Source of the DNA: Chitinophagales bacterium
GTDB lineage: Bacteria > Bacteroidota > Bacteroidia > Chitinophagales > UBA2359
Assembly (NCBI GenBank): GCA_020628375.1
Contig: JAHDFD010000015.1
Location: 1-64,000, forward strand
DNA: 64,000 bases
Reading direction: 5' to 3'
Both the position numbers and the translations under genes were made by a program. Positions 25,533 to 34,459 of this stretch are shown piece after piece. The notes below the pieces were generated by a model. The model had not been told where the DNA came from. It saw nothing but the letters and a program-made list of their open reading frames with translations, and did not search any database. Each line of letters starts with the position of its first letter. The first letter of the stretch is position 1.

Positions 25533-28181
25533 TTAAGGCTGATAAACCAATTTTTTACGATCGAGTATAGCACCTTTCTGATCTTCTATCTGTACAAAGT
25601 AAATACCTGATGCAATGTTATTCAGTGAAAAAGTAAATGTAGAATTTGTATTGTTAACTGAATAAGTATTGACCAATTTTCCTTCTATATTCAAAATAGA
25701 AACCTGACTAGTTGTTTCAGGCAAATCGGTAATATTTACTATGCCATTACTTGGGTTAGGAGCAATGGTTATTTCATTTAATTCAATGCTTGTGTTTGAT
25801 GTATAAGGTTGACCATTCACTTCTACAATAAACTGATAAGTTCCAACCTGACCAACAAAATAAGACGCAACGGCGAAATACACCTTCCCACCATTAGGCA
25901 TTTCTAAATTCGGCATACCACTATCGTAAGTATCAGACCAATCGCCGTTATTGATCTTACGCGCAAATAGCATATCGTTGGTGTAGGTATTACCTGAATT
26001 ATAACTATCTTTTACTTCGGCTGAAACAGTATAACTATTACCGGCAGGTAGATCAACAACAAAGTAATCCTGATCTTCGCCTATATGAATATTGGCATTT
26101 ACCGTTTGAAAAGATCCATTATTACCATTAAAGTTGGGAACGATGGTAAAGGCTTCACTTGAGCTATTATTGTTCTCATATACATCGGCTTGTAAACCGG
26201 GTTCGGCAAAGTTGATATAGACCGGATTTTTGAAATCGGTACTTCCTACTATTCGCCAATCGCCTCCATTAGGTTGATTCCAGACAACTAATAAATAAGT
26301 TCCAGCTTCTATACTTGTTAAGCCCGCACTCTGGAAAGTATAAGAATTGAAACTTTGCGCATTCAGATTGGTATTTATAATATCCAATTCGCTGATATAA
26401 TCACCTTCTAAAGTATAAAGGTCAACAGAGATATTACCAGAAAAAGTACCATTATTGGCGAAGTTGGCAATATCAACATTGACTTCAAAAGCTTGTCCTT
26501 GTTCTATTGGATTAGGATCGACTTCTATTTCAGAATAAACACGTATATCATTTTCTACACCAACGATCTCAAGTTCTCCCGGATTGAAAAAGTCTCCTGC
26601 GCCGATCAATCGCCAATCGGTATTGGCTGTTTTAAAATATACACCAAGTGTATAAGTTGCCGGTATTGCTGTCAGTCCTCCGGTTGTGAAGTTGAATACA
26701 TCATAAAAACCATTCTGTATGGTTCTTTCCTGTGGGTTTATCGTAGCTATTTGATTACCTGCCTGATCGTACATCAAAGCAGCAAAAGTTCCTGAAACGG
26801 GAGCATTACCGTAGTTGCCGACCTCAGCAACTAATTCAAATGGTTGATTGAAACTTAATGGCAGATCTTCTACAATATCGAGTTGACTGAAAAGTGCTAA
26901 GCCATAGAAAGAGTCATCGTTCGGGTCTGGTGGTGTAGGGTTGCCTCCACCTCCATTATTGCCACCATAAGCAGGTTGAATACCGATAAGGGCTTGCTGA
27001 CCGCTGTTATATCCTCCATTACCTGCGCCGGTTCCGCCTAAATTAGGATTTAAAGCATTAAGTTGGAAATAGCCATCTTCGTAACCACCCCAACCCCAAT
27101 TGAAGTGGAATAGATCTGAGTTGTCAACGCCATCACAAACGAAAGCGTGTCCACCACCGTTTCCAAAGCCTGCATATAAAACCGGACGATTACCTTCTAA
27201 CTCGCTACGAATAAGATTGGTCCATTGTGTGTTGGAATAACTTTGTCGGCGTACACCATCTACAGTGCTTGCATCATAGCCAAAGTATTCTTTCATTGCT
27301 TTTTCTGAACAGTTTTGCGCATCTGATTCAATAACATAAGCACCACTTGATTGAGGGCTATAATTCATGTTTACACTTACACCACAATGGTACATAAGTG
27401 TTGCAATTGAAGGGCTTGAGCTTGAAGGTTGATTCGACATGCTTCCCCATCCATAGGAAGTTGAACCGAAGTCGGCTGATAATGTTCCATATTGGCTGCT
27501 ATTATATGAATGATAACCTTCGCCCTGTGGAGGGTGATTGTGGTATTTCATTATCTGAGCCATAGCTGTTGCTACACAACCTGTAACGGCTGTTCCACCA
27601 AAGAAAGAACTTGGGCATGCAGCATTGTAAGGATTTCCCTGATCCCAGCGTGTGGTAACTAACGGATCGACAGCTGCCGATTTTTGTATCTCAGAAGTAA
27701 GAATCCCTTTTTCGAGGTTTTCCCATTTTTGTTGTATTTCCGGTGAAGCTTTCAAATTGTTTTCCCAAACTGCTTTTATTTGAGCTTCATATTCTTGCAT
27801 CCAGTAATTGAATTCAGGAGATCGGTCTTCGGGATTCTGATGAATTTTTCCATCTATTGAATAAGCCAAAACAGGCTCGACATTTTCGTTTGCTGAAATA
27901 ATCAGAAAGCCTTTGTTTTCTGAACCTTGTTGATCTTTTTTCAAAGATTTATCAGCGTTATTAGCTGTAGCTTGTTCATTTGTGAAAACAAAATATAAGT
28001 CCTTTTCTTTCCCGTCTATAATCGCGCTTGCTTTTTCTAAAAGAGCGAGTTTGTTATTTGGGAAATGTTGCTTCGTTTTTATATAGTTTTGAGCAAGCTT
28101 TTCTGCTTTTTCAATTGAAACTGCTTGAGCATTTAGTAAGAAAGGAAGCAGGGTAAAAAGGAATAATATATATTTTTTCAT
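25533..28181 (-). CDS. Secreted C10 (streptopain-type) cysteine peptidase with T9SS sorting domain
   Basis: The 882-residue protein has a signal peptide, a pro-region (about 20-165), and a papain-like C10 catalytic domain: Cys202 in VTGCVATAMAQIMKY, His345 in GGHAFVCDG and the NWGWGG motif at 361-366. Several immunoglobulin-like repeats follow (about 425-790) and the last 80 residues form a type A T9SS sorting domain (APNPSNG, ASGIYFVQI). It should be exported through the outer membrane by T9SS and cleave extracellular protein. The family includes SpeB and interpain. Start and length are consistent. Confidence 0.93.
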   Translation of the reverse strand: MKKYILFLFTLLPFLLNAQAVSIEKAEKLAQNYIKTKQHFPNNKLALLEKASAIIDGKEKDLYFVFTNEQATANNADKSLKKDQQGSENKGFLIISANENVEPVLAYSIDGKIHQNPEDRSPEFNYWMQEYEAQIKAVWENNLKASPEIQQKWENLEKGILTSEIQKSAAVDPLVTTRWDQGNPYNAACPSSFFGGTAVTGCVATAMAQIMKYHNHPPQGEGYHSYNSSQYGTLSADFGSTSYGWGSMSNQPSSSSPSIATLMYHCGVSVNMNYSPQSSGAYVIESDAQNCSEKAMKEYFGYDASTVDGVRRQSYSNTQWTNLIRSELEGNRPVLYAGFGNGGGHAFVCDGVDNSDLFHFNWGWGGYEDGYFQLNALNPNLGGTGAGNGGYNSGQQALIGIQPAYGGNNGGGGNPTPPDPNDDSFYGLALFSQLDIVEDLPLSFNQPFELVAEVGNYGNAPVSGTFAALMYDQAGNQIATINPQERTIQNGFYDVFNFTTGGLTAIPATYTLGVYFKTANTDWRLIGAGDFFNPGELEIVGVENDIRVYSEIEVDPNPIEQGQAFEVNVDIANFANNGTFSGNISVDLYTLEGDYISELDIINTNLNAQSFNSYTFQSAGLTSIEAGTYLLVVWNQPNGGDWRIVGSTDFKNPVYINFAEPGLQADVYENNNSSSEAFTIVPNFNGNNGSFQTVNANIHIGEDQDYFVVDLPAGNSYTVSAEVKDSYNSGNTYTNDMLFARKINNGDWSDTYDSGMPNLEMPNGGKVYFAVASYFVGQVGTYQFIVEVNGQPYTSNTSIELNEITIAPNPSNGIVNITDLPETTSQVSILNIEGKLVNTYSVNNTNSTFTFSLNNIASGIYFVQIEDQKGAILDRKKLVYQP

Positions 28182-28284
28182 TGCAGGCTATTAATTTAAT
28201 CACTTTTGAAGTCTAAAATTAATAGATTTTAAGATATGTGTTTTGTTTAATTGCTTTTAGAAAATACTAATTGTCTTAAATGAA

Positions 28285-28321
28285 ATTCCCCTAAGAGTAA
28301 ATCTGTTACTTACAGGGGAAT
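28285..28321 (-). terminator. Probable terminator of the VIT-like gene
   Basis: ATTCCCCT at 28285-28292 pairs with AGGGGAAT at 28314-28321, with partial pairing further in. It lies just after the stop of the minus-strand gene ending at 28340. The T-rich tail is modest. Confidence 0.5.
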
Positions 28322-28339
28322 GAAGAACTATATTCTAAA

Positions 28340-30502
28340 TTACAATTTCATTAGTTTTACTGTTTTAATGAAGGCATTACTTTTCAGTTGTAGGAAATAA
28401 ACACCTTTTGCTAAATGATCGAGGTTGTTTAATTGTATTTCATATTTGCCTTGCTCGATATTGGAAATTTGAGCATCAACTTTTACTTCATTTCCATTGA
28501 TGTTTAACAGTGATATTTCTAAATTTTCTGTATTTAAAAAAGAAGGAATTTCGACTTCTACATTTACATGATCTGTAAAAGGAGATGGATATGCTTTTAA
28601 ATTGAAGCTGCCATTTTCGATGTTAGTAGTATTATTAATAATTCCCCAATCTTCGGTATATTCATCATAAACAGTTGGAGCGTTGGCAATTACGGAATCC
28701 GGATCTTGTTCTAGACAAAGGAAAACGGTTAGTTTACTTAGTACATCATTGTCTTTACTTGTTTGTATGACCATACTTTCTTCAATATAATTTGAAGTGT
28801 TTTCATTATCTAAAATATAGTTACCTGCCCACGCTTGCTGAGTGCTTTCACTTAATTCTGATATGTTTTCTTCAGTTATAGTATGAAAGCTCGAGTACAA
28901 TTCATTATTAATTAGTGCATTGATCGTAATATGGATATCGCCGTTACCAAAGTATTTTCCAATACAATTTATTGGTTTATTAAAGTTTAAAAGCTTCCTA
29001 TTATTTGCATTACTATGAAATTCACTATAAGCAAACCCATCTTCAAATTCTGTTAGAATCATGTAATCATTTGTAAAATAATCGAGGTTGATAAGTAAAT
29101 CGTTGAAGAAATCTTGTGTTAATGAAGTTTCCATATAATAGTAGTAGGGACTTTCTAAGTATAAACCATTTGAAACTCCATTAACTAACTGATAGAAATA
29201 ATCATTTCCTCGCATCCAAAACGTGTTGTTGTCAATGGTAACGTAAAAGTTTGATCCATAAGAAGCATAGTCTATAATATGGAAATTCTTATCAAGAATA
29301 TCGTCTTGAATATCGTAAAAGAGATCTTCGCTAGCTTCAGCAGATGCTAATGAATTGTCGGTGGATTGAAAGATAATTTCAATTTCATTATTTTGATCAT
29401 TAATATGATCTAATGCTGCAATAAGTAATGGTTCAATATTATTTTCAGTTGATTGGTTAGAAGCTGCTACATGAAATAAATGATCTAGATTACTTTTTGT
29501 TGCATTTACCCAATTATCATAAACCAATATCGCTTCACCATTTTCATTGTAATACATTGCATTGATATTTGCTTCTTCATAAATTGCTTGAGCTACCATA
29601 CCTTTCATTTCATTGTAAAAACTATTAAGAGTTGTAAGATTACTATGTATGTTTTCTAAACTTGCATCTAAGACAAATAAATAATATTTATCCGAAATAT
29701 CTATATCAAAATCTGGTTGAATATGCCATTGGAAGAACTGTTCTGTTTCGGAGTGGTAGCTACCGGCAACTATTTCATTATTATCTCTTGGATAAAAAAC
29801 TTCAATATTTTTATTGATATTCGTACTTTCGATCATGTATTTGAAAGTGTTGGATGTTGAAGTTTCATATTCAGTAATATTTGCGAATTGTGTATGAATA
29901 CCTGGTCTTCCAATTGACTCATTCAATGTGAAATTTATTTCAATATTTTCGATATTATTCCATGATTCTGAAAACCAATCATAAACAGGAATAGTCGCAT
30001 ATTTTCGGATATCATCTTCAGAAAAAGCCTGCATATAGGACAATTTTACTCGTCTGATGCTATCTGGCATTAAGGGATAGACTTTTAAACTATATTGATT
30101 GTTATTCAGCTTGGTTAAAATTGATGGATCTGTAGTTCTTTCAACTAAACTTTCATAAATCTCTGTACCTTCATCTCTTTCATATATTTCTCCCTCAGAA
30201 ATATAGTTATCTATCCATAGCCATGAATCGCAAAAGAAGGCATTTTCATTCAAATTAAAGGTAGTAACAAACTCTAATGCAGCAGCATCATGAAAGAATT
30301 GTGGTTGTGCAGCAGAAAGGTCATAGGTTATATCAATTATTGCATAGTTACCTTCATCCTCAATATCTACAATAATATTTTCTATAACTGCTGATGTTCC
30401 ACTATTCCAAGGGTCTGTAGGATCATGTACTAACATGGTATTTTGACCTAATAAATACAAAGAATTGAAAGTCAATAAAATGATCAGTAAATATTTTTTC
30501 AT
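28340..30502 (-). CDS. Secreted VIT-like protein with T9SS sorting domain
   Basis: The 720 residues begin with a signal peptide (MKKYLLIILLTFNSLYLLGQ). Residues about 30-170 resemble a VIT domain of inter-alpha-trypsin-inhibitor proteins: a beta sandwich with a YERDEGTEIYESLVERTTDPSIL segment and the LKVYPLMPDSIRRVKLSYMQ strand. The central part would then hold a von Willebrand-like domain (KYYLFVLDASLENIHSN), where the MIDAS motif is degenerate (DASLE rather than DxSxS). The C-terminus is a T9SS type A domain (KAYPSPFTDHVNVEV, AKGVYFLQLKS). It is a surface or secreted protein of unknown binding partner. Confidence 0.75.
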   Translation of the reverse strand: MKKYLLIILLTFNSLYLLGQNTMLVHDPTDPWNSGTSAVIENIIVDIEDEGNYAIIDITYDLSAAQPQFFHDAAALEFVTTFNLNENAFFCDSWLWIDNYISEGEIYERDEGTEIYESLVERTTDPSILTKLNNNQYSLKVYPLMPDSIRRVKLSYMQAFSEDDIRKYATIPVYDWFSESWNNIENIEINFTLNESIGRPGIHTQFANITEYETSTSNTFKYMIESTNINKNIEVFYPRDNNEIVAGSYHSETEQFFQWHIQPDFDIDISDKYYLFVLDASLENIHSNLTTLNSFYNEMKGMVAQAIYEEANINAMYYNENGEAILVYDNWVNATKSNLDHLFHVAASNQSTENNIEPLLIAALDHINDQNNEIEIIFQSTDNSLASAEASEDLFYDIQDDILDKNFHIIDYASYGSNFYVTIDNNTFWMRGNDYFYQLVNGVSNGLYLESPYYYYMETSLTQDFFNDLLINLDYFTNDYMILTEFEDGFAYSEFHSNANNRKLLNFNKPINCIGKYFGNGDIHITINALINNELYSSFHTITEENISELSESTQQAWAGNYILDNENTSNYIEESMVIQTSKDNDVLSKLTVFLCLEQDPDSVIANAPTVYDEYTEDWGIINNTTNIENGSFNLKAYPSPFTDHVNVEVEIPSFLNTENLEISLLNINGNEVKVDAQISNIEQGKYEIQLNNLDHLAKGVYFLQLKSNAFIKTVKLMKL

Positions 30503-30554
30503 AATTATAGGTTTATGGGTTGTAATACAAATATAGTGCTTTCTTTTAAATGTA

Positions 30555-30597
30555 AAACCCCACCTTCAAGGTCTTAAAGACCTTGAAGGTGGGGTTT
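30555..30597 (-). terminator. Strong terminator of the DUF3857 operon
   Basis: A perfect 21-bp inverted repeat (30555-30575 and 30577-30597) around one A, GC-rich at the ends, followed on the minus strand by TTTTACATTT. It starts 15 bp past the stop of the last operon gene. Confidence 0.9.
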
Positions 30598-30611
30598 GAA
30601 GGTTGACAATT

Positions 30612-32462
30612 TTATTTTTTCTTTACTAAAACCATTTCTTCTCTTTCATTTTTTTCTAAATCCTGGAAGAATTGATAAGCTTCCTGATATTGTTCTTTAG
30701 GAAATGTACCTTTTTTGTAAGATATATCTCTTTTAATATGAATCTTGTTTTCTTTATGTGTAACAATACATTCATATTTTCCGAATTCACTTTCTTTCTC
30801 TATAGATTCAGGCAAATATTCCAACTCATAGCCTTCTGGAAGTTTAATGGTGTTTTCAAAGCTTATGGTTTCATTATAAGGAATGGAAAAAGGTAGTTTT
30901 CTTTCTTCCGATTTTTCAAAAATATTGCTTTCCTGAAATTGATAATCAACAAATAAAGGTATGAATATTCTATTGCCGGAATATTGCGGGAAAGACTCTG
31001 TGGTATATTGGTAAGATAGTGTAGAGCTAGGGACCGTTTTAGAGTATTGATATTCGATACTATCTAATGCTGAAATTTGTAATTCAGTAAATTCATATAT
31101 TGATTCTTCAAGTTCGGTATTATTCATAGCTGCAAAAGAGCTTCTTGCAGATTCATCATAAATACCAAAAGAGTTTTCTTCAACTTTAAATTTGCTTGCT
31201 GCTTTTTCAGACAAATCTGAAATGAGTTTTACTTTATTGCTGTGTATGATTTTTTCAAGGTCGGGAGAGTAAATAATTTTACTCGTATCCTTTGCGAGCA
31301 TGATCGCAATTTTATTAGACATAGTACTTCCTATATAACCACTCGGAGCATATTCCTGCGTAGGATCGAGCCATACATTCAGAGAAGGCACATATAAAAT
31401 AGCATGATTGAAATAAGGTGCTACCAAGTCTTCAGAAACTAAATCAGCTTGCCTGCTGCTTTTAATTATCATCATGTGTGCAGGAATTTCTGCAACTTCG
31501 AGACAGGCTTTCAGGTAGCAAGACATGGCTTTACAATCACCATACTTTCTTTCTTCAACATATTTAGGAGAATAGGATTTCCAACCACCAATACCGAGTT
31601 GTACACTTACATAACGCAGGTCTTTTTGTATGAACTGATAAATAGTATTTACTTTTTCTTCTTCGGTTTTACAGTTTGCTATTAGCTCAAGAATTTGATT
31701 TTTCATTTCCGGTGAAAGCCCATCCTTGTGATCGTTCAGTTCGTAGTAGAAGTTACCAAGGCTAGTCCAGCTTGAGTTATCGACGGTGAATTTACCCAGC
31801 TTGAATTTATCGACGGAAAAAATAATATAAGGTAGAATATTATCATTATTGGGAAGGTCTTTTTCGTAAGCAATTATTTCGGGGTCTTCGATTGTGTAGC
31901 TGTAGATATTTCCTTTTTCCTCGATCTCTGTAAAGAAATGCTCATTTACAATTTTAGAATTTAGTGCTATATCGGTATTATTGATGATAGTAAAGCTTGC
32001 TTTTTCTATTTTATGATCGAATTTCAGCGGAGCAAAAACAGGTAGCCATTTACAAGTTTGATGTTCTATTTCATAGCGGTATTTTACGGTGTAAGGGTAA
32101 TGAGTATTAGTGAATTTCAGATACTTGATCCTGCTTTCTTCATATATAGAAAAAGAAGAGATCGCGCTGTGATCTGTAATATCTCCTTTTTTGAATTTTT
32201 TGACCAATTTACCATTTGAATCATACACTTCAGCAGATATTGATTTTACATCTTTCAGGTAACCATAGTGTATGAATAAGTTTTGTACATCAGAACCGGG
32301 TTTTAGTATGGTGTAATGATGTTCTACAATTTGTGTAACCTTATCTATTTTGTCGATACTAACCGTTTCGGTATAAGAGTGACTAATATAATCGGGAGTA
32401 ATTTCTTCAGCATTTGTTGAAGCTGAAATAAGGGTTAGTATGAGTAGGAAAAAATATTTCAC
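30612..32462 (-). CDS. DUF3857 protein with an intact transglutaminase-like triad
   Basis: This is the third gene of an operon of three relatives. The 616-residue product has a signal peptide (start MKYFFLLILT), an N-terminal DUF3857 beta domain (about 30-200), and a transglutaminase-like domain with Cys310 in YGDCKA, His353 in FNHAIL and Asp366 in LDPT. That triad is present, so it may be a peptidase or cross-linking enzyme in the periplasm. The remaining third is a beta-rich C-terminal domain. The start is GTG at 32460-32462, seven bases after the previous stop, consistent with translational coupling. The substrate is unknown. Confidence 0.8.
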   Translation of the reverse strand: MKYFFLLILTLISASTNAEEITPDYISHSYTETVSIDKIDKVTQIVEHHYTILKPGSDVQNLFIHYGYLKDVKSISAEVYDSNGKLVKKFKKGDITDHSAISSFSIYEESRIKYLKFTNTHYPYTVKYRYEIEHQTCKWLPVFAPLKFDHKIEKASFTIINNTDIALNSKIVNEHFFTEIEEKGNIYSYTIEDPEIIAYEKDLPNNDNILPYIIFSVDKFKLGKFTVDNSSWTSLGNFYYELNDHKDGLSPEMKNQILELIANCKTEEEKVNTIYQFIQKDLRYVSVQLGIGGWKSYSPKYVEERKYGDCKAMSCYLKACLEVAEIPAHMMIIKSSRQADLVSEDLVAPYFNHAILYVPSLNVWLDPTQEYAPSGYIGSTMSNKIAIMLAKDTSKIIYSPDLEKIIHSNKVKLISDLSEKAASKFKVEENSFGIYDESARSSFAAMNNTELEESIYEFTELQISALDSIEYQYSKTVPSSTLSYQYTTESFPQYSGNRIFIPLFVDYQFQESNIFEKSEERKLPFSIPYNETISFENTIKLPEGYELEYLPESIEKESEFGKYECIVTHKENKIHIKRDISYKKGTFPKEQYQEAYQFFQDLEKNEREEMVLVKKK

Positions 32463-32469
32463 ATCTGGT

Positions 32470-34428
32470 TTATTTAGCTTTTTTTAATATCAACTGTTGT
32501 TTTTCATTTTGAACAATTGTTTCAAAGTATTCTTTTACATGCTCGTAGTTCTTGGCAGAGATTATTGGTTCTTTGATAGAAAATATTCTTTCAAGTCTTA
32601 CTTTCTGACCATTTTGTTTTACTACATATCTATACTTCAGCAATTGTTTAGCGCCAAGATCAAATTTAAAACTTTCCGGTATAGATTCGATTTCCCAACC
32701 ATCGGGAATAGTGAAGTTAGACACTATTGTTGTTGAATTAGGGAAGTGAAAATCAATAGGATGGTTTCTTGATTTTGCCTTAAAAGGATTTTCATCAAAG
32801 AATTTATTTATCGCCAGATCAAAATAGATCATATCTGCTTTTTGCATCTGCTCATTTTCGATTACAAACTTTACATTTTCATTCAATTTACTTTCCTGAA
32901 TTCTCGAATCATCTATCTCGTGGTCTGTAAGTTCAATTTCTTCACCATACTCAAATTTGTATTTATCTTTTCCTTCCTGCTTAGCTATGTTTTTGAATTG
33001 ACCAATAGCAAAGTATCCCTGAGACATATCTTTCAGATTTATTTCAAAACTGCCATTTTCATTCAATACTATATCTTCTTGTTTATATCGACTCGATTGT
33101 TCCATGAGCATTTTTAACCATCCTTGTTCTTCTTTGGTAAAAAACCAACCCATTTTATTAAGTGCACTTTTGTTGATTAGATTCGGCATATTGTATGGGC
33201 TGCTGGCATCCAGAAAAAATATCTCATCACCAATTTTAACGCCTGCAACTATGTAGTTGAACTGATCTAAAAGTGGGTATTCCTGAATACATTTCCCATT
33301 GGAACGGGTACTCGTAAGAATCGGAAAAGCTTGTAAGCCTATATGTTTTAAAATACTTATCAGACCATAATTGATGTCTGCCAAATTACCGGATTTGTCT
33401 TCAAGAACTTTGTGAATACCTTTGCTTGCAGAGAACCCGATGTATTCGTCCCAGACTACGCTTGTTTTGAGTAAATTGAAAGCATTAAGCATTTTTTCTT
33501 TATCAGTATCACCCTGATCGAACTCAGGATGGTTTTTCAAAAGCTTTTTTGCGGGTCCGGGGTGCATCATTTTGCCAATCATTTCGTGATTTAACAACTC
33601 CTTTTGAAGGTTTTCCCAAGAGGTAAAATTCTTAACAACATTACCAGCATCATAAGTTATTGTTCTTAATTGAAATACGATCCTTGAGATATAGTCATCT
33701 TTTGTTGCGATGTAACGGTCTGTCTCAAAAGCAGGTAAGTTTTTATGTGTGAAGGTGTAAATGTCTTCTCTGTCATTGTAATAATCGGCGTATTTTTTGG
33801 CATGTGCTGTTGCTGTTCTTTCTTTTACCTCGAAATCCTTATTTCCATAAGTTAAATATACGTACTCAAAGAATACCGGTTTTTTGAATTTCAATTGACT
33901 AAACTGCGTTGGAATATCACTTTGAAAATACCAGTTATTCAGATCGCTCAGATTTTCTGATAGCATTTGATATTTGAACTCGATGATATGCCCTTTTTGT
34001 ACATTGGGAATAGCAAATGTTGCTTTTGACCAATATTTATTCGATTTGATTATAAATATGTCTTTCTTCTTTAATTTAGTAATTGTTCCATCTGGTGCAA
34101 TAGATTGAGCTTCGATACTTTCTATTTCGCTTTTTTCTTTGTATGAATAGAAAGGTATTTCAATACTCGCCTGATCCAGACCTTTTTCATCATAGATCTT
34201 GATGCGTTTATGTCTGTATTTTCTGATTCGCCATTTTTCTCGTATGATGTCGAAATCAACTTTTCCTATATCGAACAAAACCATTGCTGAAGCATCCTCA
34301 TCGATCGGACAAACGGTATGTTCAAAATCTTCTTTATTGATTTTCCCCCACTTTATCTCTTTATCTTGAGCATTGGTCTGGTTGAATGCTAGAAGTAATA
34401 CAAATAAGATTACAAAATATTGCTTCAT
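32470..34428 (-). CDS. DUF3857 protein, transglutaminase-like fold without catalytic Cys
   Basis: The 652 residues have a signal peptide (MKQYFVILFVLLLAFNQTNA), a DUF3857 domain (about 25-230) and a transglutaminase-like domain. Where the neighbour at 30612-32462 reads YGDCKA, this one reads GNLADIN (347-353), lacking the nucleophile. It is therefore probably non-catalytic, perhaps a binding or partner subunit. It lies between its two relatives, 31 bp after one stop and 7 bp before the next start. Members with GNxADIN-type sequences occur in this family, so the loss is not unique. Confidence 0.75.
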   Translation of the reverse strand: MKQYFVILFVLLLAFNQTNAQDKEIKWGKINKEDFEHTVCPIDEDASAMVLFDIGKVDFDIIREKWRIRKYRHKRIKIYDEKGLDQASIEIPFYSYKEKSEIESIEAQSIAPDGTITKLKKKDIFIIKSNKYWSKATFAIPNVQKGHIIEFKYQMLSENLSDLNNWYFQSDIPTQFSQLKFKKPVFFEYVYLTYGNKDFEVKERTATAHAKKYADYYNDREDIYTFTHKNLPAFETDRYIATKDDYISRIVFQLRTITYDAGNVVKNFTSWENLQKELLNHEMIGKMMHPGPAKKLLKNHPEFDQGDTDKEKMLNAFNLLKTSVVWDEYIGFSASKGIHKVLEDKSGNLADINYGLISILKHIGLQAFPILTSTRSNGKCIQEYPLLDQFNYIVAGVKIGDEIFFLDASSPYNMPNLINKSALNKMGWFFTKEEQGWLKMLMEQSSRYKQEDIVLNENGSFEINLKDMSQGYFAIGQFKNIAKQEGKDKYKFEYGEEIELTDHEIDDSRIQESKLNENVKFVIENEQMQKADMIYFDLAINKFFDENPFKAKSRNHPIDFHFPNSTTIVSNFTIPDGWEIESIPESFKFDLGAKQLLKYRYVVKQNGQKVRLERIFSIKEPIISAKNYEHVKEYFETIVQNEKQQLILKKAK

Positions 34429-34459
34429 AATACTGATTTACAAGGTGATTATACTTTGG